DNA of 55,774 nucleotides, taken from positions 1 to 55,774 of the forward strand of contig JAGAWN010000245.1 in NCBI GenBank assembly GCA_017941355.1, read 5' to 3'. Both the position numbers and the translations under genes were made by a program. This stretch comes from Ruminiclostridium sp. Its GTDB lineage: Bacteria; Bacillota; Clostridia; Oscillospirales; Ruminococcaceae. Numbering within the stretch: position 1 is the stretch's first letter; each line of letters starts with the position of its first letter. Below, piece by piece: positions 1-7,426 of the stretch. The notes under the pieces are model-generated. The model did no database searches, had not been told where the DNA came from, and was given only the letters and a program-made list of their open reading frames with translations.

Positions 1-593
1 AGCCCGTCTATAACACCGGGTCTGTTCTCACGTCTGCACTTTTCCGCACGAACAACGGCGAGGAAATCTTCGACCGCGGTCTCAAGTTCGGCGTTTGTCA
101 CGAGATAATCGTAGTTCTCCGCGAATTTAAGCTCTTTCCGAGCAGTTTCAAGTCTCTGCGCGATCACATCGTCTGTTTCCGTGCCGCGCTTGCGGAGACG
201 TCTGTCAAGTTCCTTGAATGACGGCGGGAGTATGAACACCATAGTGCAGTCCGGGAACATCTTACGGACATTCGCCGCGCCCTCGATCTCTATTTTCAAT
301 ATCACGTCTTTTCCCGCTTCAAGCATATCCGTGACAGCTTTTTTCGGAGTTCCGTAATAATTTCCCACATATTCCGTGTATTCCAGCAGTTCTCCGTTCT
401 TTATCATATCCTCGAACTGTTCTCGGGATTTAAAGAAATAGCTTACTCCGTCAGTCTCGCCCGGGCGCATAGCGCGTGAAGTCGCGGAAACCGAGTAATA
501 GAGGTTGCTGTTGGCTTTCAGCGCCTGTTCAAGTATAGTGTCCTTCCCGCAGCCGGCAGGTGCGGATACGACTATAAGAATACCTTTTGCCAT
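1..593 (-). CDS. gmk: Guanylate kinase, 3' end outside window
   Basis: ATP-dependent phosphorylation of GMP to GDP in the cytoplasm. The first 197 residues are visible and the frame runs off the left edge, so only the last few residues are missing for a usual length of about 200-210. A P-loop variant SAPAGCGKDT lies at residues 10-19 (families usually have GPSGxGKST), followed by the GMP-binding segment SATSRAMRPGE and the lid-type stretch RRLRKRGTE. The ATG at 593 follows AAGGAG at a normal distance. It sits 47 bp behind remA, the classic remA-gmk order of Firmicutes, and is probably transcribed with maf and remA. The Ser at the start of the P-loop and the Asp after Lys are small deviations that do not change the call. 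Confidence 0.95.
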   Translation of the reverse strand, partial: MAKGILIVVSAPAGCGKDTILEQALKANSNLYYSVSATSRAMRPGETDGVSYFFKSREQFEDMIKNGELLEYTEYVGNYYGTPKKAVTDMLEAGKDVILKIEIEGAANVRKMFPDCTMVFILPPSFKELDRRLRKRGTETDDVIAQRLETARKELKFAENYDYLVTNAELETAVEDFLAVVRAEKCRRENRPGVIDG

Positions 594-640
594 AAAATCG
601 CTCCTTAATACTATCGTTCATATTTCAGTTAGCCATGAAA

Positions 641-862
641 TTATATTTCTATGCTGTCAGAGTTTTTAGCAGACATTACAATATGCCCGCTGTCCATTAC
701 AATGACCGTCTTTGTCTTTTTTCCGCAAGTGGCGTCTATTGCCATGTTCTTGTCCTTTGCGGCGGAAACGACGCGTTTTGCCGGTGCCGAATCAGCGCCT
801 ATGACCGCAACTATGCGATCGCTGTTTATCCTGTTTCCGTATCCGACATCTACCAGTTTCAT
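641..862 (-). CDS. remA: RemA-type regulator (DUF370), biofilm/matrix regulator family
   Basis: Small protein of 73 residues that matches the RemA family by pattern: MKLVDVGYGNRINSDRIVAV at the start, SAPAKRVVSAAKDKNM in the middle and IDATCGKKTKTVIVMDSGH near the end. In Bacillus subtilis RemA is a DNA-binding activator of matrix and osmoprotection genes and forms ring-like oligomers; the role here is by homology. The conserved position between maf and gmk strengthens the call. The start ATG at 862 has the upstream AAGGCGGTG as ribosome binding site. A promoter inside the 3' end of maf (898-926) could drive remA-gmk independently of maf. Confidence 0.9.
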   Translation of the reverse strand: MKLVDVGYGNRINSDRIVAVIGADSAPAKRVVSAAKDKNMAIDATCGKKTKTVIVMDSGHIVMSAKNSDSIEI

Positions 863-897
863 TGCTCACACCGCCTTTTTGCAATACCATAAATTAT

Positions 898-926
898 ATT
901 ATAACATTTCCAAGCGGAAAAATCAA
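898..926 (-). promoter_or_regulatory. Sigma-A-type promoter for remA-gmk
   Basis: On the minus strand TTGATT (921-926) and TATAAT (898-903) are separated by exactly 17 bp. The -35 overlaps the maf stop region, so remA-gmk can be transcribed separately from maf. Confidence 0.6.
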
Positions 927-1474
927 TACAATTTTCGCAATTCTCTCGCAAGCTTTCCGACCGGCAGTCCCATGACATTGTAATAATCACCGGTTATCCC
1001 GCTCACCAGCAGCGCTCCGATACCCTGAATACCGTAAGCACCGGCTTTGTCAAACGGCTCTCCGGTAGAGATGTAATCCTCTATTTCTTTCTCTGTAAGT
1101 TCAAAAAAACTGACCTTTGTCTCTTCACAGAAGCACACGTTCTTACTTTTGGAAATTATGCACACTCCCGTAAACACCGAATGTTCCTTTCCCGAAAGCA
1201 GCGTCAGCATCTGCTTTGCGTACTGCGCGTCTTTCGGCTTGCCCAGTATCTGCCCCTCTGCCGCAACCACGGTATCGGCTCCGATAACTATATCCGAACG
1301 ACGGGTTTCCGCAACTTCAAGAGCCTTGTGTTTTGCAAGCTCGGTAACATACTCACCCGGCGGCAGCGACTTGTCCGCGCGTTCCTCTCCGACGGCGGGT
1401 ATTATCTGAAAATCCGGCGTTATTATCGAAAGCAGTTCCTTTCTTCTCGGAGACTTGCTTGCAAGTACCAACAT
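923..1474 (-). CDS. maf: Maf/YhdE-family nucleoside triphosphate pyrophosphatase
   Basis: Protein of 183 residues. Maf proteins hydrolyse dTTP/UTP or modified nucleotides to the monophosphate and PPi, acting as a house-cleaning enzyme, and have been linked to septum formation. The family signature SKSPRR is at residues 6-11 and the catalytic segment IGADTVV (Asp67) follows, with GKPKD shortly after; these are the hallmarks of the dTTP/UTP type. ATG at 1474 is preceded by GGGGTGATGAT. It is the first gene of the leftward maf-remA-gmk unit, read from the minus promoter at 1499-1527, and is divergent from the dTMP-kinase-like gene. Length and motifs are ordinary. Confidence 0.93.
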   Translation of the reverse strand: MLVLASKSPRRKELLSIITPDFQIIPAVGEERADKSLPPGEYVTELAKHKALEVAETRRSDIVIGADTVVAAEGQILGKPKDAQYAKQMLTLLSGKEHSVFTGVCIISKSKNVCFCEETKVSFFELTEKEIEDYISTGEPFDKAGAYGIQGIGALLVSGITGDYYNVMGLPVGKLARELRKLY

Positions 1475-1498
1475 ATCATCACCCCACTATATAGTATG

Positions 1499-1527
1499 AT
1501 TTTAACATATTTGGCACAATATGTCAA
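1499..1527 (-). promoter_or_regulatory. Promoter for maf operon
   Basis: On the minus strand TTGACA (1522-1527) and TAAAAT (1499-1504) have a 17-bp spacer. The -35 hexamer is the outer end of one arm of a perfect inverted repeat shared with the opposing promoter. Transcription would start about 18 nt before the maf ATG. Confidence 0.75.
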
Positions 1528-1577
1528 CAAATATTTTGCTCACAGTATCTCGTCGCAGAACAAAATATTTGTTGACA
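1522..1577. repeat. Perfect 17-bp inverted repeat between divergent promoters
   Basis: The arms TGTCAACAAATATTTTG (1522-1538) and CAAAATATTTGTTGACA (1561-1577) are exact reverse complements separated by 22 bp. Each arm ends outward in a consensus TTGACA that serves as the -35 box of the promoter on that side. The inner part of each arm (CAAA-N3-TTTG) is AT-rich and could be an UP element or a regulator site. Confidence 0.85.
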
Positions 1578-1600
1578 TTGTATGAAAATGGTAGTATAAT
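1572..1600 (+). promoter_or_regulatory. Upstream (distal) promoter for the tmk-like operon
   Basis: TTGACA (1572-1577), 17-bp spacer, TATAAT (1595-1600): an exact sigma-A consensus. It would give a leader of about 135 nt before the first gene. Confidence 0.85.
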
Positions 1601-1683
1601 ATATGGTATATTGATCTGCGCCGGTTTTCTGACCTGATATCCTGTTAATGAACAAGGAAATATGAAGAATATCGTAAAATCAC

Positions 1684-1712
1684 TTGACGATTCGCAGAAA
1701 AAATGGTAGAAT
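1684..1712 (+). promoter_or_regulatory. Proximal promoter for the tmk-like operon
   Basis: TTGACG (1684-1689), 17-bp spacer, TAGAAT (1707-1712), followed closely by the ribosome binding site AAGGCGGTG and the start at 1742. Together with the distal promoter this gives a tandem arrangement. Confidence 0.7.
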
Positions 1713-1741
1713 AAAGGGTAATGTTTTAAGGCGGTGAATGT

Positions 1742-2392
1742 ATGGGAAAGCTTATCGTTATAGAGGGACTTGACGGGAGCGGCAAATCCACTCAGCTCGA
1801 ACTCCTGCGCGAGAAGCTTCCCGATGCGCATTTCATAACATTTCCGCAGTATGACAGTGACAGCGGACGGATAATCAGTTCGTACCTGTCCGGACTGTAC
1901 AATGAACAGGATCCGTCTGTGAGTGCATATTCCGCAAGCATTATGTACGCTGTTGACCGCTACACGAGTTTCAGAACCTACTGGGGCGCTCTATACAGCA
2001 GTGACAGACCTGTTATTTCTGCACGCTATGTATCATCTAATGCAGTATATCAGATGACAAAGCTTGACCGTGATAAATGGGACGGTTACCTCGAATGGCT
2101 TTGTGACCTCGAATACTTAAAACTCGGTATGCCGAGACCGGATAAGACAGTGTTCCTCGATATGCCCACCGATGTTTCGCAGAAGCTGCTTCTTAAACGC
2201 TACGGCGGTGATGAGAGCAGAAAGGATATCCACGAACGCGATACCGCCTATCTCGAAAGATGCAGAGATGCAGCAATGTTCGCAGCGGAAAAATACGGCT
2301 GGAGCATTATCCCATGCAGCGAGAGCGGTGAGCCGAGAAGCATAGCGGACATAAATTCCGAACTTATGAACGCTGTTAAGGAGCTGCTATGA
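1742..2392 (+). CDS. tmk: Thymidylate kinase-like nucleoside monophosphate kinase
   Basis: Protein of 216 residues in the dTMP kinase family, which converts dTMP to dTDP with ATP. A canonical P-loop GLDGSGKST is at residues 9-17, the substrate segment FPQY at 34-37 and a VDRY segment near 71-74. In the usual DR(Y/H) motif before the S-x-x-x-YQ stretch, this protein reads SARYVSSNAVYQ: the Asp is Ala94, while Arg95 and the YQ are kept. The insert around LEWLCDLEYLKLGMPRPD fits the clostridial branch of the family. The enzyme may therefore be a divergent dTMP kinase or a related deoxynucleotide kinase. It begins a long plus-strand operon and overlaps the next gene by ATGA. Confidence 0.8.
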   Translation: MGKLIVIEGLDGSGKSTQLELLREKLPDAHFITFPQYDSDSGRIISSYLSGLYNEQDPSVSAYSASIMYAVDRYTSFRTYWGALYSSDRPVISARYVSSNAVYQMTKLDRDKWDGYLEWLCDLEYLKLGMPRPDKTVFLDMPTDVSQKLLLKRYGGDESRKDIHERDTAYLERCRDAAMFAAEKYGWSIIPCSESGEPRSIADINSELMNAVKELL

Positions 2393-2823
2393 AACGTATC
2401 GTCGGAAACATCGGAGCACTGCCGCTTCCGGACGGAAAATTCGCTTTCGGGAGAGTACTTGTACACTCGAACGTTGAGTTTTACCGGCATATCGGCGTCA
2501 GTGAGGATAGCCTGCCTGCCGATCGGGAAGTATGGTTCACCGTATGCTGCCATGTTAGTTTCTTCAGACACATGACGCTCGTCGGAAAACGCTCTTTTGC
2601 TGATGAAAACGAAAAATATCCGCCGTGTAAATACATATATGATGTTATCGGCAAGAGCTATTCGCTGTACACCCCGCAGGGTGATATCGTTCCCTCGGAC
2701 TATGAGCATTGCAGAGGACTCGAACGCGCTTCTGTATGGGAATATGAACATATTATCGACAGAATAATGGGTACGGGCAGGTTTCCTTCCCTTATCCTCG
2801 GACACGATCTGTCACAAGACTGA
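2389..2823 (+). CDS. Imm26-like protein of unknown function
   Basis: Protein of 144 residues without a signal peptide or membrane segment. The N-terminus, with PLPDGKFAFGRVL and a following VEFY, resembles the immunity-protein-26 family, whose members are annotated as putative toxin-neutralising proteins; this is a pattern match only. No toxin gene is seen nearby, and the gene is translationally coupled (ATGA overlap) to the kinase gene, which suggests a housekeeping rather than a toxin-immunity role. Cys residues are present (CCHVSFF, PPCKY) but form no recognised metal motif. Treat it as a conserved hypothetical with Imm26-like features. Confidence 0.5.
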   Translation: MKRIVGNIGALPLPDGKFAFGRVLVHSNVEFYRHIGVSEDSLPADREVWFTVCCHVSFFRHMTLVGKRSFADENEKYPPCKYIYDVIGKSYSLYTPQGDIVPSDYEHCRGLERASVWEYEHIIDRIMGTGRFPSLILGHDLSQD

Positions 2824-2838
2824 AAGGAAGTAATAACT

Positions 2839-3387
2839 ATGGTACTTGTATTTCTCGCAAACGGTTTTGAAGAGACCGAGGCTGTAGCGCCTATCGACAT
2901 TCTCCGCAGAAACGGTCAGAAAGTCGTTACCGTCGGCATCGGCGATGATGTTATCACAAGTTCTCACGGAATTACGATAGTTCCGGACGCTACAGATCTT
3001 GAACTCGCTCTGAGCGATGAGATAGATATGATCGTGCTGCCGGGCGGTATGCCGGGAACGCTCAACCTCGAAAAATCCCGCTCCGTGCAGGATACGATCG
3101 ACTACTGCGCCGCAAACGGCAAGTATATCGGCGCGATCTGCGCTGCCCCCTCGATACTCGGCAAGAAAGGACTGCTCAAGGGCAGGAAAGCTACCTGCTT
3201 CCCCGGATTTGAGGAGTTCCTCGAAGGCGCGGATTTTACCGGCGGACCGGTCGAACATGACGGAAACATCATTACCGCACGCGGTGCCGGGGTCGCTGTA
3301 GAGTTCGGTCTGAAGCTGGTCGAGGTGCTTTCCGGAAAACCCGCTTCGGATAAGATCAGAGAATCCATGCGCTGTGTCGGAGCCTAA
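2839..3387 (+). CDS. yajL: DJ-1/YajL family protein
   Basis: Protein of 182 residues of the DJ-1/PfpI superfamily, variously described as chaperones, glyoxalases or deglycases for methylglyoxal damage and oxidative stress. The nucleophile elbow AICAAPSIL places the reactive Cys at residue 101, and an upstream Glu-rich segment ANGFEETEAVAPID supplies the conserved Glu next to it. Length and order agree with bacterial YajL/ThiJ proteins. The ribosome binding site GAAAGGAAG precedes ATG 2839. The next gene begins inside its last codons, so the two are co-translated. The exact reaction cannot be told from sequence. Confidence 0.9.
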   Translation: MVLVFLANGFEETEAVAPIDILRRNGQKVVTVGIGDDVITSSHGITIVPDATDLELALSDEIDMIVLPGGMPGTLNLEKSRSVQDTIDYCAANGKYIGAICAAPSILGKKGLLKGRKATCFPGFEEFLEGADFTGGPVEHDGNIITARGAGVAVEFGLKLVEVLSGKPASDKIRESMRCVGA

Positions 3388-3928
3388 AAAACTGCTTCGC
3401 GCGGAGCTTGTCGAAACGCGAAGAAATATGGAAAAATCCGTCAGGAAAGATTTTGACGAAAGAATATATAATAATCTTGTGAACCTTGACTGCGTGAAGC
3501 GCTGCGGAACGTTCCTCGTTTACGCGTCATCGCCTGTCGAGGTGGATACAAGACGTTTTATCACGGCAATGCTTGACAAAGGCAAAACAGTGGCAATACC
3601 CAAGTGCGTCGGAAAAGAAATGCGCTTTCTCGCTATAGACTCGCTTTCTTCGCTTGTAAAGAGCGGATTCGGAGTTGACGAGCCTTCAGACGGAGAACAG
3701 ATAGTTGATTTTTCCGGAACGGTCTGCATTGTTCCCGCCCTGAGGTTCGACAAAGACGGCTTTCGTCTCGGCTGGGGCGGCGGGTTCTATGACAGATTCC
3801 TTGCCGATTATAACGGTATATCCGTCGGGATGTGCTATGAGGACTGCTGCGGAGAAGTTCCCAAAGACAGGTATGATATGCCTGTAGATACAGTTATTAC
3901 TGAAAACGGCATATATTGCCGCAGCTGA
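3374..3928 (+). CDS. fau: 5-formyltetrahydrofolate cyclo-ligase
   Basis: Protein of 184 residues that converts 5-formyl-THF to 5,10-methenyl-THF with ATP, returning a folate side product to the one-carbon pool. The family signature LGWGGGFYDRFL is at about residues 132-143, and the start has the basic stretch LVETRRNM used for ATP/substrate contact. It starts with GTG and overlaps yajL by 14 nt. The downstream VPKDRYDMPVD segment also fits the family. Expression probably depends on the upstream operon promoters. Confidence 0.92.
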   Translation: MSEPKKLLRAELVETRRNMEKSVRKDFDERIYNNLVNLDCVKRCGTFLVYASSPVEVDTRRFITAMLDKGKTVAIPKCVGKEMRFLAIDSLSSLVKSGFGVDEPSDGEQIVDFSGTVCIVPALRFDKDGFRLGWGGGFYDRFLADYNGISVGMCYEDCCGEVPKDRYDMPVDTVITENGIYCRS

Positions 3929-3966
3929 ACATAAAAGCTTTTACTGATGAACGGAGGTGATCCCGG

Positions 3967-6171
3967 TTGGACGAACATGAAAAAATGGAATACAACGATA
4001 TAGAAAGCCTTGCCGCTTACCTACATAGCGGTAAGAAGCAGGAAGAGAGAGCCGCCGAGGAGCGCTCTGAAATGGGGCTTCCGCCGGAGCCTGCCGAAAA
4101 CGGAAGCGGAAATGAACTTGAGGGAGTTCTGTTCTCGATCGAAGGCAGAAACAGGCAGAACTCCATAACCGCTCTGCTTGACGACGATGAGTACGGTGCC
4201 GACGATGAGGACGATGACGATATCCCGGAGCGTCATTTACCCAGACAGGCTCAGACAGATCCGTCGATCCCGGCAAATCCTATAAGCAAGGCCGCAGCGG
4301 GGATCGCTCCCGCAGCAAAACCTCCGAGAAAGAAAAGACGTGATGACGGTGACAGCGGTTCATTTGCGGATAAAGCCAAAAGCAGGTTCGATTCCATAGT
4401 TTCCGGCGCAAGAAAAAAGATCGAGTACATCAGAGAAAAGCCCGATACTCTTCCCGATGAGGAAGAAGAAAGCTTTGCTTTGCCGGAAAAACAGGCATCA
4501 TTTCACAGACCCGCCGTGATCCCCGCACCGGAAACCGAAACGGAAGCGGGAAATACCGACAAGAGTGCTTTTCACGAAAAGCCAAGACGGGAAAAAGCTT
4601 TTAAACCCGCTCCGGAACCGAAAGCGAAAGATCAGGAAGAAGAAGTACCCGCTCTTGCTGCAAGCCTTTCCGCGGCCCTCGGAGAAAAAGCAGCTCAGAT
4701 TGTCAGAAAGAACAAAAACGCACTCCCGCCGGAGGATATCCCCGAGATCTACGACGTCGAGGAAGGCTCGGACGAGGAGGAAGAATTCGACAATACCGCG
4801 ACACGCCTTATGAACGCGGTAAACGATCCGAAGTCAAGAAACAGCGCAATGCGCGAAGATATGGAAGCCGAAGAAGAGGATATGCGCGCGGAGAAGATCG
4901 TGGCAGCGCGTATGCGTCTGAATTATGAACGTCAGAAACAGAGTACCCGTACTCTTGCATATATCCTCGTTGCACTTCTGCTGTGTGCGGCGATACTCGG
5001 CGCAGCCGCTTACGCTTCCACTTACATTGTGAAGTGGGCGCTGGACTTCACCGGAGTGGCTTCCGCGGATTTCAAAATAGATGTCACTATCCCGGACGAT
5101 GCCGACATTGAAACAGTTGCCGCAATTCTTTCGGAGAACAATGTTATAAGTGATGCCAAGTTCTTCAAGATGTACGCTGATTTTGCGGACAAGATCAAGG
5201 GCAGCGATACCAAAAAGGATTTCATTCCCGGCAAATATACCGTAAGCTCGACTATGTCCTACAGTACCCTGCTGTCCATTCTGCGAACAAAGGTAAATAC
5301 GCAGAAAACGGTAACTGTCCGCATTGTCGAGGGAATGACAGCCCGTGAGATAGGCGAACTCCTTGAGGAAAACAACATCTGCTTTGCAGAGGATTTTGAA
5401 AAGTATTATAAGAATATTCAGAACAAATACGACTTCGAGCGCAGAGTCAAGGAAAATTCTCTGAAATACAACCAGCTTGAGGGCTATCTGTTCCCCGATA
5501 CCTATGAGTTTTACGTTGTGAACTCAATGGAAACCGGCGGCAAGCCCGAAAAGGGGCAGACGGTAGATGAAGCATACGAGAAAATGAAGAAGGAATCGGA
5601 AGAAAACGCTCTCGAAGCCGCTAAGAAGATGTATTCCAACTTCAACAGCAAGATGACCCGCAGTATGTACAAGAAAATGGGTGAGATGCACTTCACCCTT
5701 GACGATACGGTTGCACTCGCTTCTATTGTGCAGAAAGAGGCAGCTTCCGAGGAAGATATGGGTTTGGTTGCAAGTGTATTCCTCAACAGAATCCGCAGTT
5801 CTGCCGAATATCCCTATTTGCAGTCGGATGTTACCGTGCTTTATGTCGAGAATGATATCAAACCGTATATCAAAGGTTCCGATGCTTCAAAACAGCGAAT
5901 TTATGATGCATACAACACTTACACCTGTCATGGTATCCCGGCGGGTGCTGTCTGCAACCCGGGTGAAGCTGCGATAAACGCTGTTCTTTACGCTCCGGAA
6001 ACACCGTATTATTACTTCTGCGCAAACGAAGAAACGGGCGAGATCTACTATGCCGCTACACAGGCGGAACACGAAGCTAATCTCCGGCTTACCGGACTTA
6101 CAGCCGGTGAACAGACAAGTCCTATGCCTTACGGCGAGGGTGAAGAAGGGAACGGTGCAAGTGCTGAATAA
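3967..6171 (+). CDS. mltG: Endolytic murein transglycosylase MltG with a long cytoplasmic extension
   Basis: Protein of 734 residues. The C-terminal half is a YceG/MltG domain that cuts nascent peptidoglycan near the membrane to set glycan length; it carries the catalytic Glu in IVQKEAA (Glu591) and the typical NTYTCHGIPAGAVCNPG segment. One transmembrane helix (about 330-352, LVALLLCAAILGAAAY) anchors it. The first ~325 residues are cytoplasmic, highly acidic/basic mixed and low in complexity (runs such as DDEDDDDIPE and EEGSDEEEEFD), much longer than in E. coli MltG. TTG is chosen as start because GGAGGTGATC lies 9 nt before it; an ATG at 3985 is the alternative. Charged extensions occur in Firmicute MltG and may bind divisome partners. 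Confidence 0.92.
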   Translation: MDEHEKMEYNDIESLAAYLHSGKKQEERAAEERSEMGLPPEPAENGSGNELEGVLFSIEGRNRQNSITALLDDDEYGADDEDDDDIPERHLPRQAQTDPSIPANPISKAAAGIAPAAKPPRKKRRDDGDSGSFADKAKSRFDSIVSGARKKIEYIREKPDTLPDEEEESFALPEKQASFHRPAVIPAPETETEAGNTDKSAFHEKPRREKAFKPAPEPKAKDQEEEVPALAASLSAALGEKAAQIVRKNKNALPPEDIPEIYDVEEGSDEEEEFDNTATRLMNAVNDPKSRNSAMREDMEAEEEDMRAEKIVAARMRLNYERQKQSTRTLAYILVALLLCAAILGAAAYASTYIVKWALDFTGVASADFKIDVTIPDDADIETVAAILSENNVISDAKFFKMYADFADKIKGSDTKKDFIPGKYTVSSTMSYSTLLSILRTKVNTQKTVTVRIVEGMTAREIGELLEENNICFAEDFEKYYKNIQNKYDFERRVKENSLKYNQLEGYLFPDTYEFYVVNSMETGGKPEKGQTVDEAYEKMKKESEENALEAAKKMYSNFNSKMTRSMYKKMGEMHFTLDDTVALASIVQKEAASEEDMGLVASVFLNRIRSSAEYPYLQSDVTVLYVENDIKPYIKGSDASKQRIYDAYNTYTCHGIPAGAVCNPGEAAINAVLYAPETPYYYFCANEETGEIYYAATQAEHEANLRLTGLTAGEQTSPMPYGEGEEGNGASAE

Positions 6172-7384
6172 CATTCCCGAAATACTCTCCCCCGCCGGAG
6201 ACCGCGAATGTCTTGAGGCTGCGGTGGATTTCGGCTGCGATGCCGTATATGTCGGCGGTCAGACATTCGGTATGCGGGCAGGACCCAAAAACTTCGATAT
6301 GCTGGGACTCGCGGACGCGGTGAGATACGCTCACAATGCGGGAGCAAAACTCTATCTCACCTGCAATACCGTTCCCACAAACGATGAAGCCGAACAATAC
6401 CCGAGATTCATTGCGGAAGCGTATGAGACAGGCATAGACGCTGCGATCATTGCGGATATCGGAGTTATGTCAATGACCAAGAAGTATGCTCCGAAACTCG
6501 ATATCCACATGTCAACACAGGTCGGCATAATGAACTACACCACCGCCAACGAACTTTACAGAATGGGCGCAAAGCGTGTGGTGCTTGCCCGCGAAGTACC
6601 TCTTACGGATATCTGCCGAATACGGAAGAACATTCCCGACGATCTCGAAATAGAAGTTTTCGTGCATGGTGCAATGTGCGTTTCTTTCTCCGGGAGATGT
6701 CTGCTGTCGAAGTACATGACCGGGCGCGATGCGAACCGCGGGCAGTGCGCACAGCCCTGCCGCTGGAACTATCACCTCATCGAGGAACAGCGTCCCGGTA
6801 TCAGCTACGACATTACCGAGGACGAGCGCGGAACTTATATTCTCAACGCAAAAGACCTGTGTATGATAGACCACCTTGACGATCTTATCGAAGCGGGAGT
6901 TTCAAGTCTGAAAATCGAGGGACGCGCAAAATCCGCGTATTACACCGCAACGATCACCAACGCCTACAAAAAGGCGCTCGGATATGCGCTCAAAGGTGAG
7001 AAAGTCCCCGACAGCATAGTCAACGAGGTGTTCAGGGTCAGTCACCGTCCGTACTGCACAGGGTTCTTCTACGACCACGACAACGCGGAGCAATACTACC
7101 CGGACAGCCAGTACTGCCGGGATTACGAATTTGCCGGTATCATCGACGGTTATGAAGACGGACGGCTGCTCATAACGCTGCGCAACTACTTTACGCTCGA
7201 TCAGAAGCTTGAAGTGCTGCCGCCGAAGGGTGAACCGGTGGTTTTCACACCGACGGAAATGTTCGACAAGAACAATGAGCCTGTTCGTGCCGCCAACCGC
7301 GCTATGGACAGGTACTACATACCTTACGAACGCGGGTTTCCGCCGAAGTCGATAATCAGAGCTGAACAGACAAAAAAACAATGA
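6161..7384 (+). CDS. trhP: Peptidase U32 family protein, probable tRNA hydroxylation protein TrhP
   Basis: About 407 residues from GTG 6161; GTG 6155 is an alternative, and AGAAGGG lies 10 nt before the chosen start. The U32 hallmark is present at about residues 168-200: EVFVHGAMCVSFSGRC, then a TGRDANRGQC segment and QPCRW, giving four Cys expected to hold an Fe-S cluster. In E. coli and Bacillus, U32 proteins TrhP/YegQ and YrrN/YrrO are needed for 5-hydroxyuridine at the tRNA wobble position with prephenate. The order mltG then U32 resembles the Bacillus yrrL-yrrO region, which favours TrhP over RlhA or a collagenase. The start overlaps the mltG end by a few codons. Confidence 0.85.
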   Translation: MLNNIPEILSPAGDRECLEAAVDFGCDAVYVGGQTFGMRAGPKNFDMLGLADAVRYAHNAGAKLYLTCNTVPTNDEAEQYPRFIAEAYETGIDAAIIADIGVMSMTKKYAPKLDIHMSTQVGIMNYTTANELYRMGAKRVVLAREVPLTDICRIRKNIPDDLEIEVFVHGAMCVSFSGRCLLSKYMTGRDANRGQCAQPCRWNYHLIEEQRPGISYDITEDERGTYILNAKDLCMIDHLDDLIEAGVSSLKIEGRAKSAYYTATITNAYKKALGYALKGEKVPDSIVNEVFRVSHRPYCTGFFYDHDNAEQYYPDSQYCRDYEFAGIIDGYEDGRLLITLRNYFTLDQKLEVLPPKGEPVVFTPTEMFDKNNEPVRAANRAMDRYYIPYERGFPPKSIIRAEQTKKQ

Positions 7385-7389
7385 GGATC

Positions 7390-7420
7390 AGTGAACAGTG
7401 AATGACCACTGTTCACTTTT
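7390..7420 (+). terminator. Hairpin between trhP and rsmA
   Basis: AGTGAACAGTG (7390-7400) and CACTGTTCACT (7407-7417) form a perfect 11-bp stem with a 6-nt loop, followed by TTT. It lies 5 nt after the trhP stop and 9 nt before the rsmA start. The U-tract is short, so it may attenuate or be a processing/translation-control hairpin rather than a full stop. Confidence 0.55.
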
Positions 7421-7426
7421 GGTAAT

